Positions 8,038 to 15,645 of a DNA stretch of 17,220 nt are shown here, piece after piece. Made by a program: the position numbers and the translations under genes. The notes beneath the pieces were generated by a model. The model was not told the DNA's origin. It saw nothing but the letters and a program-made list of their open reading frames with translations, and did not search any database. Source of the stretch: Dehalococcoidia bacterium (lineage in GTDB: Bacteria; Chloroflexota; Dehalococcoidia; SZUA-161); contig JACUUS010000029.1 of the NCBI GenBank assembly GCA_014859215.1, positions 1-17,220 on the forward strand, given 5' to 3'. How positions within the stretch are numbered: position 1 is the first letter of the stretch; each line of letters begins with the position of its first letter.

Positions 8038-9168
8038 CTATACCCACATCACCTTTGACGGCAATGAGACCGTAGCCTTGCCCGGCATGGTCTCCTCACC
8101 CCTCTGGTTCAGGGTCTTCATCTCGATATCGACCAGGTACTCATGGCCTTCCTGGTACTTGTTTATCACTGTGCCGTGAATGAACTGGGTATCGCCAAAC
8201 ACGTTGAAGCGGGTACATCGCGCGCTCAGCTTCTTCAGGAAGCCCTCGTCCCCCATCCAGTTCGTGAAGAGGTGTCCGGCCCAGGAAAAGCGCTGCATGC
8301 CGAGGTCATACGCGACCGGCACGCCGATGGCATCCGATTTGGACGATTCGTAGTGGACGTCCGCCATGGGCTCTATTGCGCCTGTCTCAGGGTCCTTGAC
8401 GCCCCATTTAGGATGCTTCTTCATATACTGCCTGCGGATACCGTGCGCGCCCTGCCCGCCGCCGATGCCTACCCAGAACTCGACCATATCCGTATGCGCA
8501 AGCGGCCCCTTGATGACAGGCTTCAGGGCGTCGCCGATATTGACGTCTTCCCAGAACCGGGGATTAGCTCCCCTGATCTCCTCGTTTTCATAGCCTTCAT
8601 CAACTCTCCGCAGCTCCTCGGCGGTATATTTGTGTTTGGTGACGCCCGAATACTTGCCTCTCTCGGTCGCCTCCTGGCGTTCCACCCGCATCGTCTCTCG
8701 TTTCTGTGTGGCTACGACTTCCCCTCGCTGGTTGTAATAGATTGTCCTGCCCAGTTGCAGGAACTGCCGGCCGCCCATACGGCCCTGCTTCTCTACCAGG
8801 TCGATTGGCACATCGACACAGGTAAGCTCGTCGTTAACATGAATGGGCTTATGCCATTCCCAGTTGCAGCCGCAATAGAAAGCGTGCACACCCGGCAAGC
8901 CCTCCATACCCTGGGGGCATGCTACGGCGTAAAGGAACATAGGCGGCGCGATAATGTGCCCCCACCTGGTTCTTAATGCATAATCAGCATTGCGGAACAG
9001 CGGGTTGGGATCACCGATGCCATTACAGAATTGCCTGATGGCGTCCTTTGAAGCGACTTCGTTCTGCCGGATCATGTAGTAGGGCTTGCCGAAGGCAGCC
9101 CGCATCTTGGCCAGGCCTTCTTCAGTGATCCTTCCGAAGGTCACTTCCGGCTTTTCTGTGATCGCCAT
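8038..9168 (-). CDS. Two-domain MaoC-like (hot-dog) acyl-CoA hydratase/dehydratase
   Basis: Predicted double hot-dog protein of 376 residues, of the MaoC family with an FAS1-type dehydratase N-terminal domain. The first domain (about 25-165) carries a hydratase-2-like active-site stretch: Asp53, Asn55, Pro56, Leu57, then His71 in GHIIAPP. The second (about 205-376) has the MaoC-like run from YDLGMQRFSWAGHL (287-300) through KLSARCTRFNVFGDT to VINKY. Such proteins hydrate enoyl-CoA or branched/unsaturated dicarboxylyl-CoA substrates; nothing here fixes the substrate. The start is well supported: AAGGAGGT lies 4 bases before the ATG. It is a single gene between purA (upstream, 116-base gap) and the convergent pyrK, with its own promoter, so a link to purine or pyrimidine synthesis is not implied. 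Family assignment is fairly sure, reaction unknown. Confidence 0.8.
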   Translation of the reverse strand: MAITEKPEVTFGRITEEGLAKMRAAFGKPYYMIRQNEVASKDAIRQFCNGIGDPNPLFRNADYALRTRWGHIIAPPMFLYAVACPQGMEGLPGVHAFYCGCNWEWHKPIHVNDELTCVDVPIDLVEKQGRMGGRQFLQLGRTIYYNQRGEVVATQKRETMRVERQEATERGKYSGVTKHKYTAEELRRVDEGYENEEIRGANPRFWEDVNIGDALKPVIKGPLAHTDMVEFWVGIGGGQGAHGIRRQYMKKHPKWGVKDPETGAIEPMADVHYESSKSDAIGVPVAYDLGMQRFSWAGHLFTNWMGDEGFLKKLSARCTRFNVFGDTQFIHGTVINKYQEGHEYLVDIEMKTLNQRGEETMPGKATVSLPSKVMWV

Positions 9169-9204
9169 TTATACCTCCTTGCATCTCTTGCCGACTCGCG
9201 GGAT

Positions 9205-9213
9205 ATTATAGCA
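9205..9213 (-). promoter_or_regulatory. Extended -10 promoter for the MaoC-like hydratase gene
   Basis: On the minus strand the sequence reads TGCTATAAT, a perfect extended -10 (TGn plus TATAAT). No good -35 hexamer is seen 16-19 bases upstream, as is common for extended -10 promoters. The implied transcription start is near 9198, giving a leader of about 30 bases that includes the strong AAGGAGGT ribosome site (9173-9180). Confidence 0.6.
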
Positions 9214-9284
9214 TAAAGGCTCGGGCATTCTCCAGCGTATATTCATCCGCGAAGTCGGGCGGGAGAGTGGGTTTTGAGAGCGGG

Positions 9285-10562
9285 TTAGACGATTTTTCTG
9301 ACCGGTATGGTCTGTTCCCTGGCGGCGCCCACTGAGACCAGGCTTACCGGGCAGTCGATGAGCTGCTCGATTCGTCTGACGTAGTCCCGGGCCTGCCGGG
9401 GCAGGTCTTCCAGACGCCTGATGCGGTCGGTCGGCGTCTGCCAGCCGGGCATTTCCTCGTAGACCGGCTTGCAGCGTTCAAGCAGCTCCGAGCTTGCGGG
9501 CGGCTTCTTCCAGGTTGAACCGTCCAGTTCATACGCGGTACATATTTTGACGGTCTCAAAGGTGTCCAGGATGTCGAACTTGGTTAGAGCGACGCCGGTA
9601 ACGCCGTTCACTTCCGCCGCGTAGCGTCCTACCACGGCGTCGAACCATCCGCACCTGCGGGGTCGCCCTGTGGTGGTGCCGTATTCGTGGCCGCGTTCAC
9701 GGAGCATTTCACTGCAATCGTCGTGCAGCTCTGACGGCATTGGCCCTCCGCCCACCCTGGTGATGTAGGCCTTGAAAACGCCCACAACCTGTTCGATGCT
9801 GGTGGGGGCCATGCCAAGCCCCAGGGAGACCGCGCCGGACACAGCCGAGGTTACGTACGGGTAGGTGCCGTAATCCAGGTCCAGCATGGTCCCCTGCGCA
9901 CCCTCGAGCAGGACCTTCCTGCCTTCACTAAGGGCTTCTCTTGCGATGGCGTCGGTCTGCCGGACAAAGGGAGCCAGCCTTTCGCGGAAGTGAGCGAAGG
10001 TCTCGCAAAGCTCATCCACGGAAAGAGGTTGAACGTCGTAAAGCCGGGTGAGGACCCTGTTCTTGTACTCCAGCACGAAGGAAAGGCGCTTCCTGAAGTC
10101 CCCGGCGTCCAGCAGATCGCAGATACGTATGCCCATGCGGGCCGTCTTGTCGGTGAATGCCGGCCCCACGCCTTTACGGGTCGTGCCGATCGCCCTGCTG
10201 CCCCTGGCCTCCTCCTCCAGTCCGTCCTGGAGTATGTGATAGGGCATTATCAGGTGCGCCCGGTCGCTGATGTAGAGGTTGCGGGCCTCGATTCCGCTCT
10301 CCTTGAGAGCATCGATTTCCTTCAGAAGCTGTGCGGGGTCTATAACAACCCCGTTTCCTATAATGCAGATTACGTTCGGATGGAAGATGCCCGACGGTAT
10401 CAAATGCATGCGGAACTGGCCGAACTGGTTGACGACTGTATGCCCCGCGTTGTTCCCGCCTGAGAACCTCACGACAACATCGACATTCTCCGCGAGAAGG
10501 TCGACTATCTTCCCTTTACCCTCGTCCCCCCATTGGGCCCCGATTATCGCGATGGCTGGCAT
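9285..10562 (-). CDS. purA: Adenylosuccinate synthetase
   Basis: Condenses IMP with aspartate using GTP to give adenylosuccinate, the first step from IMP to AMP. The 425-residue chain is the usual length. It shows the GTP-binding loop QWGDEGKGK (10-18) with catalytic Asp13, NNAGHT with His41, GTTRKGVGPAF, the GAQGTMLD segment, and GTTTGRPRRCGW. The C-terminal base-binding segment reads VGAAREQT, where many homologues have Gly-Pro before the Arg/Lys. The start ATG follows CAAACAAGAG, a poor ribosome site; a GAGGTAAGGT run lies about 19 bases further upstream. It is 44 bases after the stop of the unknown gene on the same strand and may be co-transcribed with it. Confidence 0.97.
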   Translation of the reverse strand: MPAIAIIGAQWGDEGKGKIVDLLAENVDVVVRFSGGNNAGHTVVNQFGQFRMHLIPSGIFHPNVICIIGNGVVIDPAQLLKEIDALKESGIEARNLYISDRAHLIMPYHILQDGLEEEARGSRAIGTTRKGVGPAFTDKTARMGIRICDLLDAGDFRKRLSFVLEYKNRVLTRLYDVQPLSVDELCETFAHFRERLAPFVRQTDAIAREALSEGRKVLLEGAQGTMLDLDYGTYPYVTSAVSGAVSLGLGMAPTSIEQVVGVFKAYITRVGGGPMPSELHDDCSEMLRERGHEYGTTTGRPRRCGWFDAVVGRYAAEVNGVTGVALTKFDILDTFETVKICTAYELDGSTWKKPPASSELLERCKPVYEEMPGWQTPTDRIRRLEDLPRQARDYVRRIEQLIDCPVSLVSVGAAREQTIPVRKIV

Positions 10563-10606
10563 CTCTTGTTTGCTTACCTTACCTCAATAGTTGGTGCGAT
10601 ACTGGC

Positions 10607-11098
10607 TCAGTCCACCTGGGCGAAAAGCACGACGTAGTTCTTGCCGTAGGCTTTCGCGCATGCCGGGCAGGTTGTGTAAGAGAAGTACATCTTCTTCAAT
10701 TGCCTGCCTTTGGAAGCTACGTATACATTCATCTCGCGCGCCCACTTGCCGGCATTCTGGTATGGTCCCTCAAAGACCCTGGTCAGATACTTTCCGGAAA
10801 GGGACGCCATCTGCGCGCCCGGCACATCTTTGGAGACATCAATGAAGATGTCCGAACCCCACATGGATTTCTCGTCGCACAGCATCAGCTGATACGGGCT
10901 CCTGGCTCCAGCTTTTTCAATCAGGTCCATATTCCTGATGACGACCTTGCCCATGTTGAGCGGGACGTGGAAGAGGCTCCTGACATGGTCCTTGACGAAT
11001 TGCTTCCTGTCCCAGACTATTTCTTTGTCCTGCCACGGCTCAGGATCGAAAGGGATGCAGCATCCAGTCGGTGTTACGGCCTGATTTGCGGTCGTCAT
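10607..11098 (-). CDS. Protein of unknown function with a C-terminal CPAC motif
   Basis: I do not recognise a characterised family. The 163-residue soluble protein has no signal peptide or membrane segment. Visible features are a CCIPFDPEPW segment near the N-terminus (Cys13, Cys14), a SGKYLTRVFEGPY stretch (101-113) and YTTCPACAKAYGKNY near the C-terminus (Cys144 and Cys147, a thioredoxin-like or metal-binding CXXC). The VFEGPY segment loosely recalls GyrI-like small-molecule-binding domains; this is speculation. The reading frame stays open upstream to 11182, but that would run through a tRNA gene and the encoded residues are the antisense-free tRNA sequence, so I chose the ATG at 11098. 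The ribosome site (GAGGGCAGGG) is modest. It lies 37 bases after tRNA-Ser(GGA) and 44 bases before purA. Confidence 0.75.
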   Translation of the reverse strand: MTTANQAVTPTGCCIPFDPEPWQDKEIVWDRKQFVKDHVRSLFHVPLNMGKVVIRNMDLIEKAGARSPYQLMLCDEKSMWGSDIFIDVSKDVPGAQMASLSGKYLTRVFEGPYQNAGKWAREMNVYVASKGRQLKKMYFSYTTCPACAKAYGKNYVVLFAQVD

Positions 11099-11134
11099 AG
11101 TCTGGCCCTGCCCTCGATTCCGGCGGATTTCAAG

Positions 11135-11225
<91 letters not shown>

Positions 11226-11257
11226 CGGGACTGAGATAATCTCCAAAGAGTTGTGAA

Positions 11258-11346
<89 letters not shown>

Positions 11347-11389
11347 TTGCTTCGATATCTGTCAATCCGGGTGCCGAAATCGCCTTCTG

Positions 11390-11692
11390 CTAATGCTTCC
11401 AGGCAGTCTCGTTTTCCAAGATGGTATTATACTTCAGGGATACCACTTTATCAAACTCTGCCGCTGCCGTTGAGTCTAATCGGCAAAGGTCCGAGCGGGG
11501 GGCCAGGGTGATTGGAACTTTGTCCCATTTGCTCGTCAGGGCAACGGCGTACCTTCGACTGCGGCAAGGAAACGGTTCGTTGAAGCTGATTATTGTCTCG
11601 AACCACACTACTAAAGAGACGTCTTCAATGCCGGGTTCAATTGGGTTGGGCCTGCAAGTATCAAGCGGTATGCGATAAGCCACTGACTCCAT
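11390..11692 (-). CDS. Doubtful small ORF in the lipoprotein-tRNA interval
   Basis: A 100-codon open frame on the same strand as, and 21 bases after, the lipoprotein gene. The residues look moderately protein-like (for example DVSLVVWFETII around 24-35), but I see no ribosome site before the ATG and recognise no family. Its last third contains the tRNA promoter at 11426-11454, which argues against a conserved coding role. The 11347-11713 interval otherwise holds only that promoter. It may be a remnant or chance frame. Confidence 0.22.
   Translation of the reverse strand: MESVAYRIPLDTCRPNPIEPGIEDVSLVVWFETIISFNEPFPCRSRRYAVALTSKWDKVPITLAPRSDLCRLDSTAAAEFDKVVSLKYNTILENETAWKH
11426..11454 (-). promoter_or_regulatory. 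Near-consensus sigma-70 promoter for the serine tRNA pair
   Basis: On the minus strand TTGATA (11449-11454), a 17-base spacer, then TATAAT (11426-11431): 11 of 12 consensus positions at ideal spacing. The start would be near 11419, about 73 bases before the tRNA-Ser(CGA) 5' end. Strong promoters of this kind are expected for stable RNA genes. Confidence 0.75.
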
Positions 11693-11713
11693 GTCAACTG
11701 CTCTGCCAATGGC

Positions 11714-12106
11714 TCACTCAATAATCAGCCACTTGCCATCCACTTTCACGAGGTCTAGCGTATCGCTTTCGCGGGATTTTTCCGTCTCGCCCATTATTTT
11801 GACCTCGAGATCGAACTCAGCCACAACTGTCGCTGTGTTTTCCGTCTGCGATGCCACCGTTAACTTCAGATTGCTTATCTTCATGCTGTCAATAAAGGCA
11901 AAGGCCATTTTCATACCGGCCACAAACTCATTTCTCGTATCCTCTACGACATACTGGCCCGCCTTCTCTGCATCCTGTGCCTCCATGGCTTTTATCAGCC
12001 CCCGCACAGTATCCTCGGGGCTCGCTTCTCCGTTGCATCCAGCCGCCATGCCCCCGACCAGTGCAACCAGAAGCAGAACCAGAGCTACTTTGAACCAGCC
12101 TTTCAT
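11714..12106 (-). CDS. Small lipoprotein, possibly NTF2-like/DUF4878-type
   Basis: A 130-residue secreted lipoprotein. Residues 1-23 form a signal peptide (Lys2, Lys6, then a Leu/Val/Ala-rich core), ending in a lipobox MAAGC with Cys24 as the lipidation site. The mature part begins SPEDTVRGLIKAMEAQDAEKA, then a segment ending in VDGKWLI. That architecture (helix with 'a-d-A-e-K-a', then beta strands ending in 'dGkWki') resembles DUF4878-like lipoproteins with an NTF2-like fold; this is inferred from pattern only. An in-frame ATG at 12130 would add eight charged residues; I prefer 12106 because GAGAGG lies 5 bases upstream and the signal peptide is then normal. No terminator seen after it. Confidence 0.75.
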   Translation of the reverse strand: MKGWFKVALVLLLVALVGGMAAGCNGEASPEDTVRGLIKAMEAQDAEKAGQYVVEDTRNEFVAGMKMAFAFIDSMKISNLKLTVASQTENTATVVAEFDLEVKIMGETEKSRESDTLDLVKVDGKWLIIE

Positions 12107-12211
12107 CTTTGCCTCTCTTTCTTGAACCACGTGTCGCTAGTACAGCACCAGGGCCAACTCCTTAGCTATTTGCAGGGTGCGAAGGGACGGGCAGGAGTGA
12201 GAAGGCTGAAG

Positions 12212-14242
12212 TCATTGGTCACCGGTCACTCCGCTCACTGCTCTGGGCTCAATGCTTCGGGCCGGCATCAAGCTGTTCGCCACAATCTCGGCCAGGTCCA
12301 TAACCCTCGTAGTGCTTACCGCGTTCTTATACTTCAAGGCGTCTTCAAACATCGTCATGCAGTAAGGGCAGCAGACGCAAATGGTTTCAGCGTCTTTCTC
12401 CAGAGCTTCTTCAACGCGCGCTATGTTGATACCTTTTCCAGTTTTCTCCTCCATCCACATGTGCCCACCCCCGGCGCCACAACAGAACGACTTGCCATGG
12501 TGGCGGTCCATTTCGACTGGACTGCGGCCGGTAACCGCCACGAGGGCTTTGCGCGGCGCGTCATAGATCATGTTGAGCCGGCCCAGGTAACAGGAGTCGT
12601 GAAACACGACCTTACCCGGTTCTTGTGTCCTGTTGATTTCCAGCCTGCCCGAGGCTATCAGGTCGCTTATGATCTCGGTATGGTGGATGACTTCAAGTTC
12701 GACACCGTACTGGCGGTAGTCGTTCTTCAGGGTGCTATAGCAATGAGGACATTGAGTGATTATTCTCTTGACCCCCTTTTTCTCCAGAAACTTCGCGTTA
12801 TCTTCAACCATTCGGTCAAAAACAAACTCGTTGCCCAGGCGACGTAAGCTGTCACCGCAACATATATGTTCCCTGTCCAGGACACCCCAGGAAACACCCC
12901 CGGCATCCAGAATCCTGGCTACCGATAATATTGTGTCTCGACTCCGTGCGTCGAAAGCGCCGTCACAGCCCACGTAGAAGAGATACTCAGTTTTTCCAGC
13001 CTCGAAAGATGGGGCATTGATTTCCACAGCCCACCTGGACAGCGCCGCGGGGGCAATTCCCCAGGGATTGCCACGTTGCTCGATGTTCGCGAAGAGGGTT
13101 AACAGTTCCTCCGGAAATCGGGCTTGCATTTCTACCAGATTTCTGCGCATGTCGATGATCCTTGGTACATGCTCTATGAAGACCGGGCACACCTCCATAC
13201 AGGCGCCGCAAGTAGTGCAGTCCCAGATAACCTCCTCTGACACGCTGCCTTTCTGATCGCCTATCAAAGGGAGCGCTGCTTCGTTCTTTCGGTAGAGTAG
13301 AGGTCCATTCTCCAGGAGGTTTTCCTTGATATCGCGAATGACCAGCCGCGGATTCAGACGCTTTCCTGTGAAGGTGGCGGGGCAAACATCCGAGCAGCGT
13401 CCGCACTCAGTGCAAGAGTAGGAGTCGAACAGGCCCTTCCAGGTAAACTGATCTATTTGCCCTACGCCGAAGGTTCTACCCTTTTCGAATGCCTCTCGCG
13501 CTTGTGTATTGACCTTCGTCAGACTCCTGAAGAAGCAGTTCGGGATGGAGGTGAGGATGTGCATGTGTTTGCTGTAGGGCAGATAATTCAAGAAACCCAG
13601 CAGAACTATGGCGTGAATCCACCAGAAAGCGTTAATGGCGCCATCCAGGCCGGTTGCCGGAATGCCCGAAAAGAAAGTCGAGCTTACTAAATTGGATACG
13701 GGCATGTATCGCGCGGCTCTCTCGACACCCTGGGATATCTCGCTCGCATGCAGTCCAAGGTAGGCAATCATCAGTAAAGCAACCAGGGTTAGAATGGTAA
13801 AGGCATCCCGGGTGCGAGCCTCCAGGTAAGAAGGGGCGAAGAAGAGACGACGGACAAGTGCAGTAAGAACCGCCAGCAACGCGAGGGCGGACAGAATATC
13901 GAACACGGACGATAAGGTGAAGTATGCGGTGTCAGGCAAACGCGAGAAGCTGATGTAACCTGGAGCCAGGCCGTGTAGCAGGAACTCGGTGTTCGCAATC
14001 AACAGGATGAGGAAACACCAGAATAGTACAAGGTGATTCAGGCCAAAGCGGTAATCATGGGATACCGCACATCGCTGGCCGAAAGCGTGTAAGACCGTAC
14101 CCCGGATGCGCTCACCCGGGTTTCCAAAACGGTTCTCCCTCCTGCCCAGGAACACCAGGCGAAAACGCCTGAAACAGCTCCAGGAAAAGAATGCTAGAGC
14201 GACCACAAGAAAAGCCGTAAATATGGCGAGATTAGCCGACAC
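12212..14242 (-). CDS. Membrane-bound ETF:menaquinone oxidoreductase-type FeS protein (NarI-like cytochrome b, ferredoxin and two CCG domains)
   Basis: A 676-residue membrane redox protein. About five transmembrane helices lie near residues 4-24, 69-90, 108-130, 147-165 and 203-220, with histidines at 70, 90, 165, 210 and 226/228 that could ligate b-type haem, as in NarI/DsrM-like domains. Then come two [4Fe-4S] motifs, C277-X2-C280-X2-C283-X3-C287-P and C342-X2-C345-X2-C348-X3-C352-P. Two CCG (DUF224, HdrB-type) domains follow: Cys426, Cys461-Cys462-Gly, Cys498, Cys501; and Cys551, Cys587-Cys588-Gly, Cys624/625, Cys628. Such proteins next to etfAB have been described in syntrophic fatty-acid oxidisers as Emo, passing ETF electrons to (mena)quinone. 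The start is GTG, preceded by AAGGGG at 6 bases. It follows etfA by 30 bases. Architecture is certain; electron acceptor is inferred. Confidence 0.88.
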   Translation of the reverse strand: MSANLAIFTAFLVVALAFFSWSCFRRFRLVFLGRRENRFGNPGERIRGTVLHAFGQRCAVSHDYRFGLNHLVLFWCFLILLIANTEFLLHGLAPGYISFSRLPDTAYFTLSSVFDILSALALLAVLTALVRRLFFAPSYLEARTRDAFTILTLVALLMIAYLGLHASEISQGVERAARYMPVSNLVSSTFFSGIPATGLDGAINAFWWIHAIVLLGFLNYLPYSKHMHILTSIPNCFFRSLTKVNTQAREAFEKGRTFGVGQIDQFTWKGLFDSYSCTECGRCSDVCPATFTGKRLNPRLVIRDIKENLLENGPLLYRKNEAALPLIGDQKGSVSEEVIWDCTTCGACMEVCPVFIEHVPRIIDMRRNLVEMQARFPEELLTLFANIEQRGNPWGIAPAALSRWAVEINAPSFEAGKTEYLFYVGCDGAFDARSRDTILSVARILDAGGVSWGVLDREHICCGDSLRRLGNEFVFDRMVEDNAKFLEKKGVKRIITQCPHCYSTLKNDYRQYGVELEVIHHTEIISDLIASGRLEINRTQEPGKVVFHDSCYLGRLNMIYDAPRKALVAVTGRSPVEMDRHHGKSFCCGAGGGHMWMEEKTGKGINIARVEEALEKDAETICVCCPYCMTMFEDALKYKNAVSTTRVMDLAEIVANSLMPARSIEPRAVSGVTGDQ

Positions 14243-14272
14243 GATTTGCCCCTTGGTTTTCTCTAAATATTT

Positions 14273-15601
14273 TCATACGCCAACCTGCTCTTTGGCGTTC
14301 CTGATGCGGTCAATAACGGCAGGGACTATCTGAAAGACATCGCCCACTATCCCATAGGTAGCTGCCTTGAAAATAGGGGCCTCTTTGTCCTGGTTGATGG
14401 CTATGATAACGTCCGAGCCTTGCATGCCGGCGAGGTGCTGAATGGCTCCACTTATGCCGCAGGCTATATAGATCTTGGGCCGGACCGTCTTGCCTGTCTG
14501 GCCTACCTGCCGCTCCAGAGGCATCCAACCGGCCTCCACCGCGGCGCGGGAACAACCCACCACGCCGTCCAACTCGTCGGCCAGTTGCTGCAAAAGATTG
14601 AAACCATCCCTCGCTCGCATGCCTCTTCCCCCGGAGACAATCACATCGGCTGACGCGAGATCTATGCACTCGGCCCCCTGCCTCACATCCGGGATAACCT
14701 TGATTACCTTTGCGCCGATGTCCTCCTCCTGCAGCGGCAGCGATTCCCGGACGATCTCGCCCTTGCGAGAGGCATCCTTTACGGGCAAGGGCATTACGTG
14801 CGGCCGGACCGTTGCCATCTGTGGCCGCGCGTGCTCCGTCAAAATGGTAGCCATGATATTGCCGCCAAAGGCCGGGCGCGTTTGCAGCAGCAAGCCTCCA
14901 TCATCGATCGCCAGTTCCGTACAATCCGCGGTCAAGCCCGTATTCAGTCTCGTAGCCACGGCTGCCGCCAAATCCCTTCCCACACCCGTAGCCCCCATCA
15001 GCAGGATCTCGGGCTTGTGCTTTTCTACCAGGAGGCAGACTGCCCTGTAATAAGGCTCGGTGCGATAGAAGTGGAATAGGGGGGCATCCATATAGTAGGC
15101 CCTGGAGGCTCCATAACTGAAGCACTCGTGGCATAGTGGTTCCACCTTATCGCCGATTACCACCGAGCCCAGCTCAACTCCCAGTTTCCGGGCTAACCCG
15201 GCGCCTGCCCCGATAAGCTCCCAGGAAACGTCAGCGGGTTCACCTTCCGTATGTTCAATAAAGACCCATACACCCTTGTACTCCTGAATCTCGGCTAGAG
15301 CAGCGGCTTCTTCAAGACTTATCTCCTGGGGTTCTGTCCCCTTTGCACTCGCCGCCATTTCAGCGAGGATCCTCTTCTCCTCCTCTGTGTAATACATTTC
15401 CAGAGCATCGGCGGGGCAAACCTTCACGCATCTGCGACACCCGATGCATTTGTCCACTAGAATGATCGGCTCACCCCTGTCGTTCATTTCTATCGCACTC
15501 TTGGGGCATGTAGCCTGACAACGGGCTCCACAGGCTATGCATTTACCGGGAATAAGTTGAGCCACGCCGCGGGGTCTTTTGACTTCTTTCCCGTCATCCA
15601 T
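14273..15601 (-). CDS. etfA: Electron transfer flavoprotein alpha subunit with N-terminal ferredoxin domain
   Basis: FAD-binding subunit of an electron transfer flavoprotein, paired with EtfB. At 442 residues it is about 110-120 longer than a plain EtfA, because an N-terminal ferredoxin-like domain (about 12-70) precedes the ETF part. Cluster motifs are C21-X2-C24-X3-C28-X3-C32-P and C52-X2-C55-X2-C58-X3-C62-P, so the first has one extra residue. A linker (about 75-105) leads to the EtfA N-terminal domain (110-290). The C-terminal FAD domain shows SGGRG (323-327), GQTGKTV (367-373), the run from IACGISGAIQH, INQD (402-405), and YGIVGD (416-421). Ferredoxin-extended EtfA occurs in some anaerobes, for example CarE of the caffeyl-CoA reductase complex of Acetobacterium. 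The gene follows etfB by 44 bases. The ribosome site is weak (AAGAAGATATACGCA before ATG). Confidence 0.94.
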   Translation of the reverse strand: MDDGKEVKRPRGVAQLIPGKCIACGARCQATCPKSAIEMNDRGEPIILVDKCIGCRRCVKVCPADALEMYYTEEEKRILAEMAASAKGTEPQEISLEEAAALAEIQEYKGVWVFIEHTEGEPADVSWELIGAGAGLARKLGVELGSVVIGDKVEPLCHECFSYGASRAYYMDAPLFHFYRTEPYYRAVCLLVEKHKPEILLMGATGVGRDLAAAVATRLNTGLTADCTELAIDDGGLLLQTRPAFGGNIMATILTEHARPQMATVRPHVMPLPVKDASRKGEIVRESLPLQEEDIGAKVIKVIPDVRQGAECIDLASADVIVSGGRGMRARDGFNLLQQLADELDGVVGCSRAAVEAGWMPLERQVGQTGKTVRPKIYIACGISGAIQHLAGMQGSDVIIAINQDKEAPIFKAATYGIVGDVFQIVPAVIDRIRNAKEQVGV

Positions 15602-15645
15602 TGCGTATATCTTCTTGTCCCTTTAGAGATTGCCCTATCTTGACT

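Noticed and set aside
11360..11365. A perfect TTGACA on the minus strand just upstream of tRNA-Ser(CGA)
   Set aside because: It is only 13 bases from the tRNA 5' end, leaving no room for a -10 and start point; the promoter at 11426-11454 fits better.
12212..12250. Short TGACC/GGTGACC repeats at the 3' end of the membrane oxidoreductase gene
   Set aside because: They fall in the final codons of the gene, are very short, and do not form a convincing operator or terminator.
12122..12847. A 241-codon plus-strand frame opposite the 3' half of the membrane FeS oxidoreductase
   Set aside because: It covers the CCG domains of a well-supported minus-strand gene and has no ribosome site or recognisable domain.
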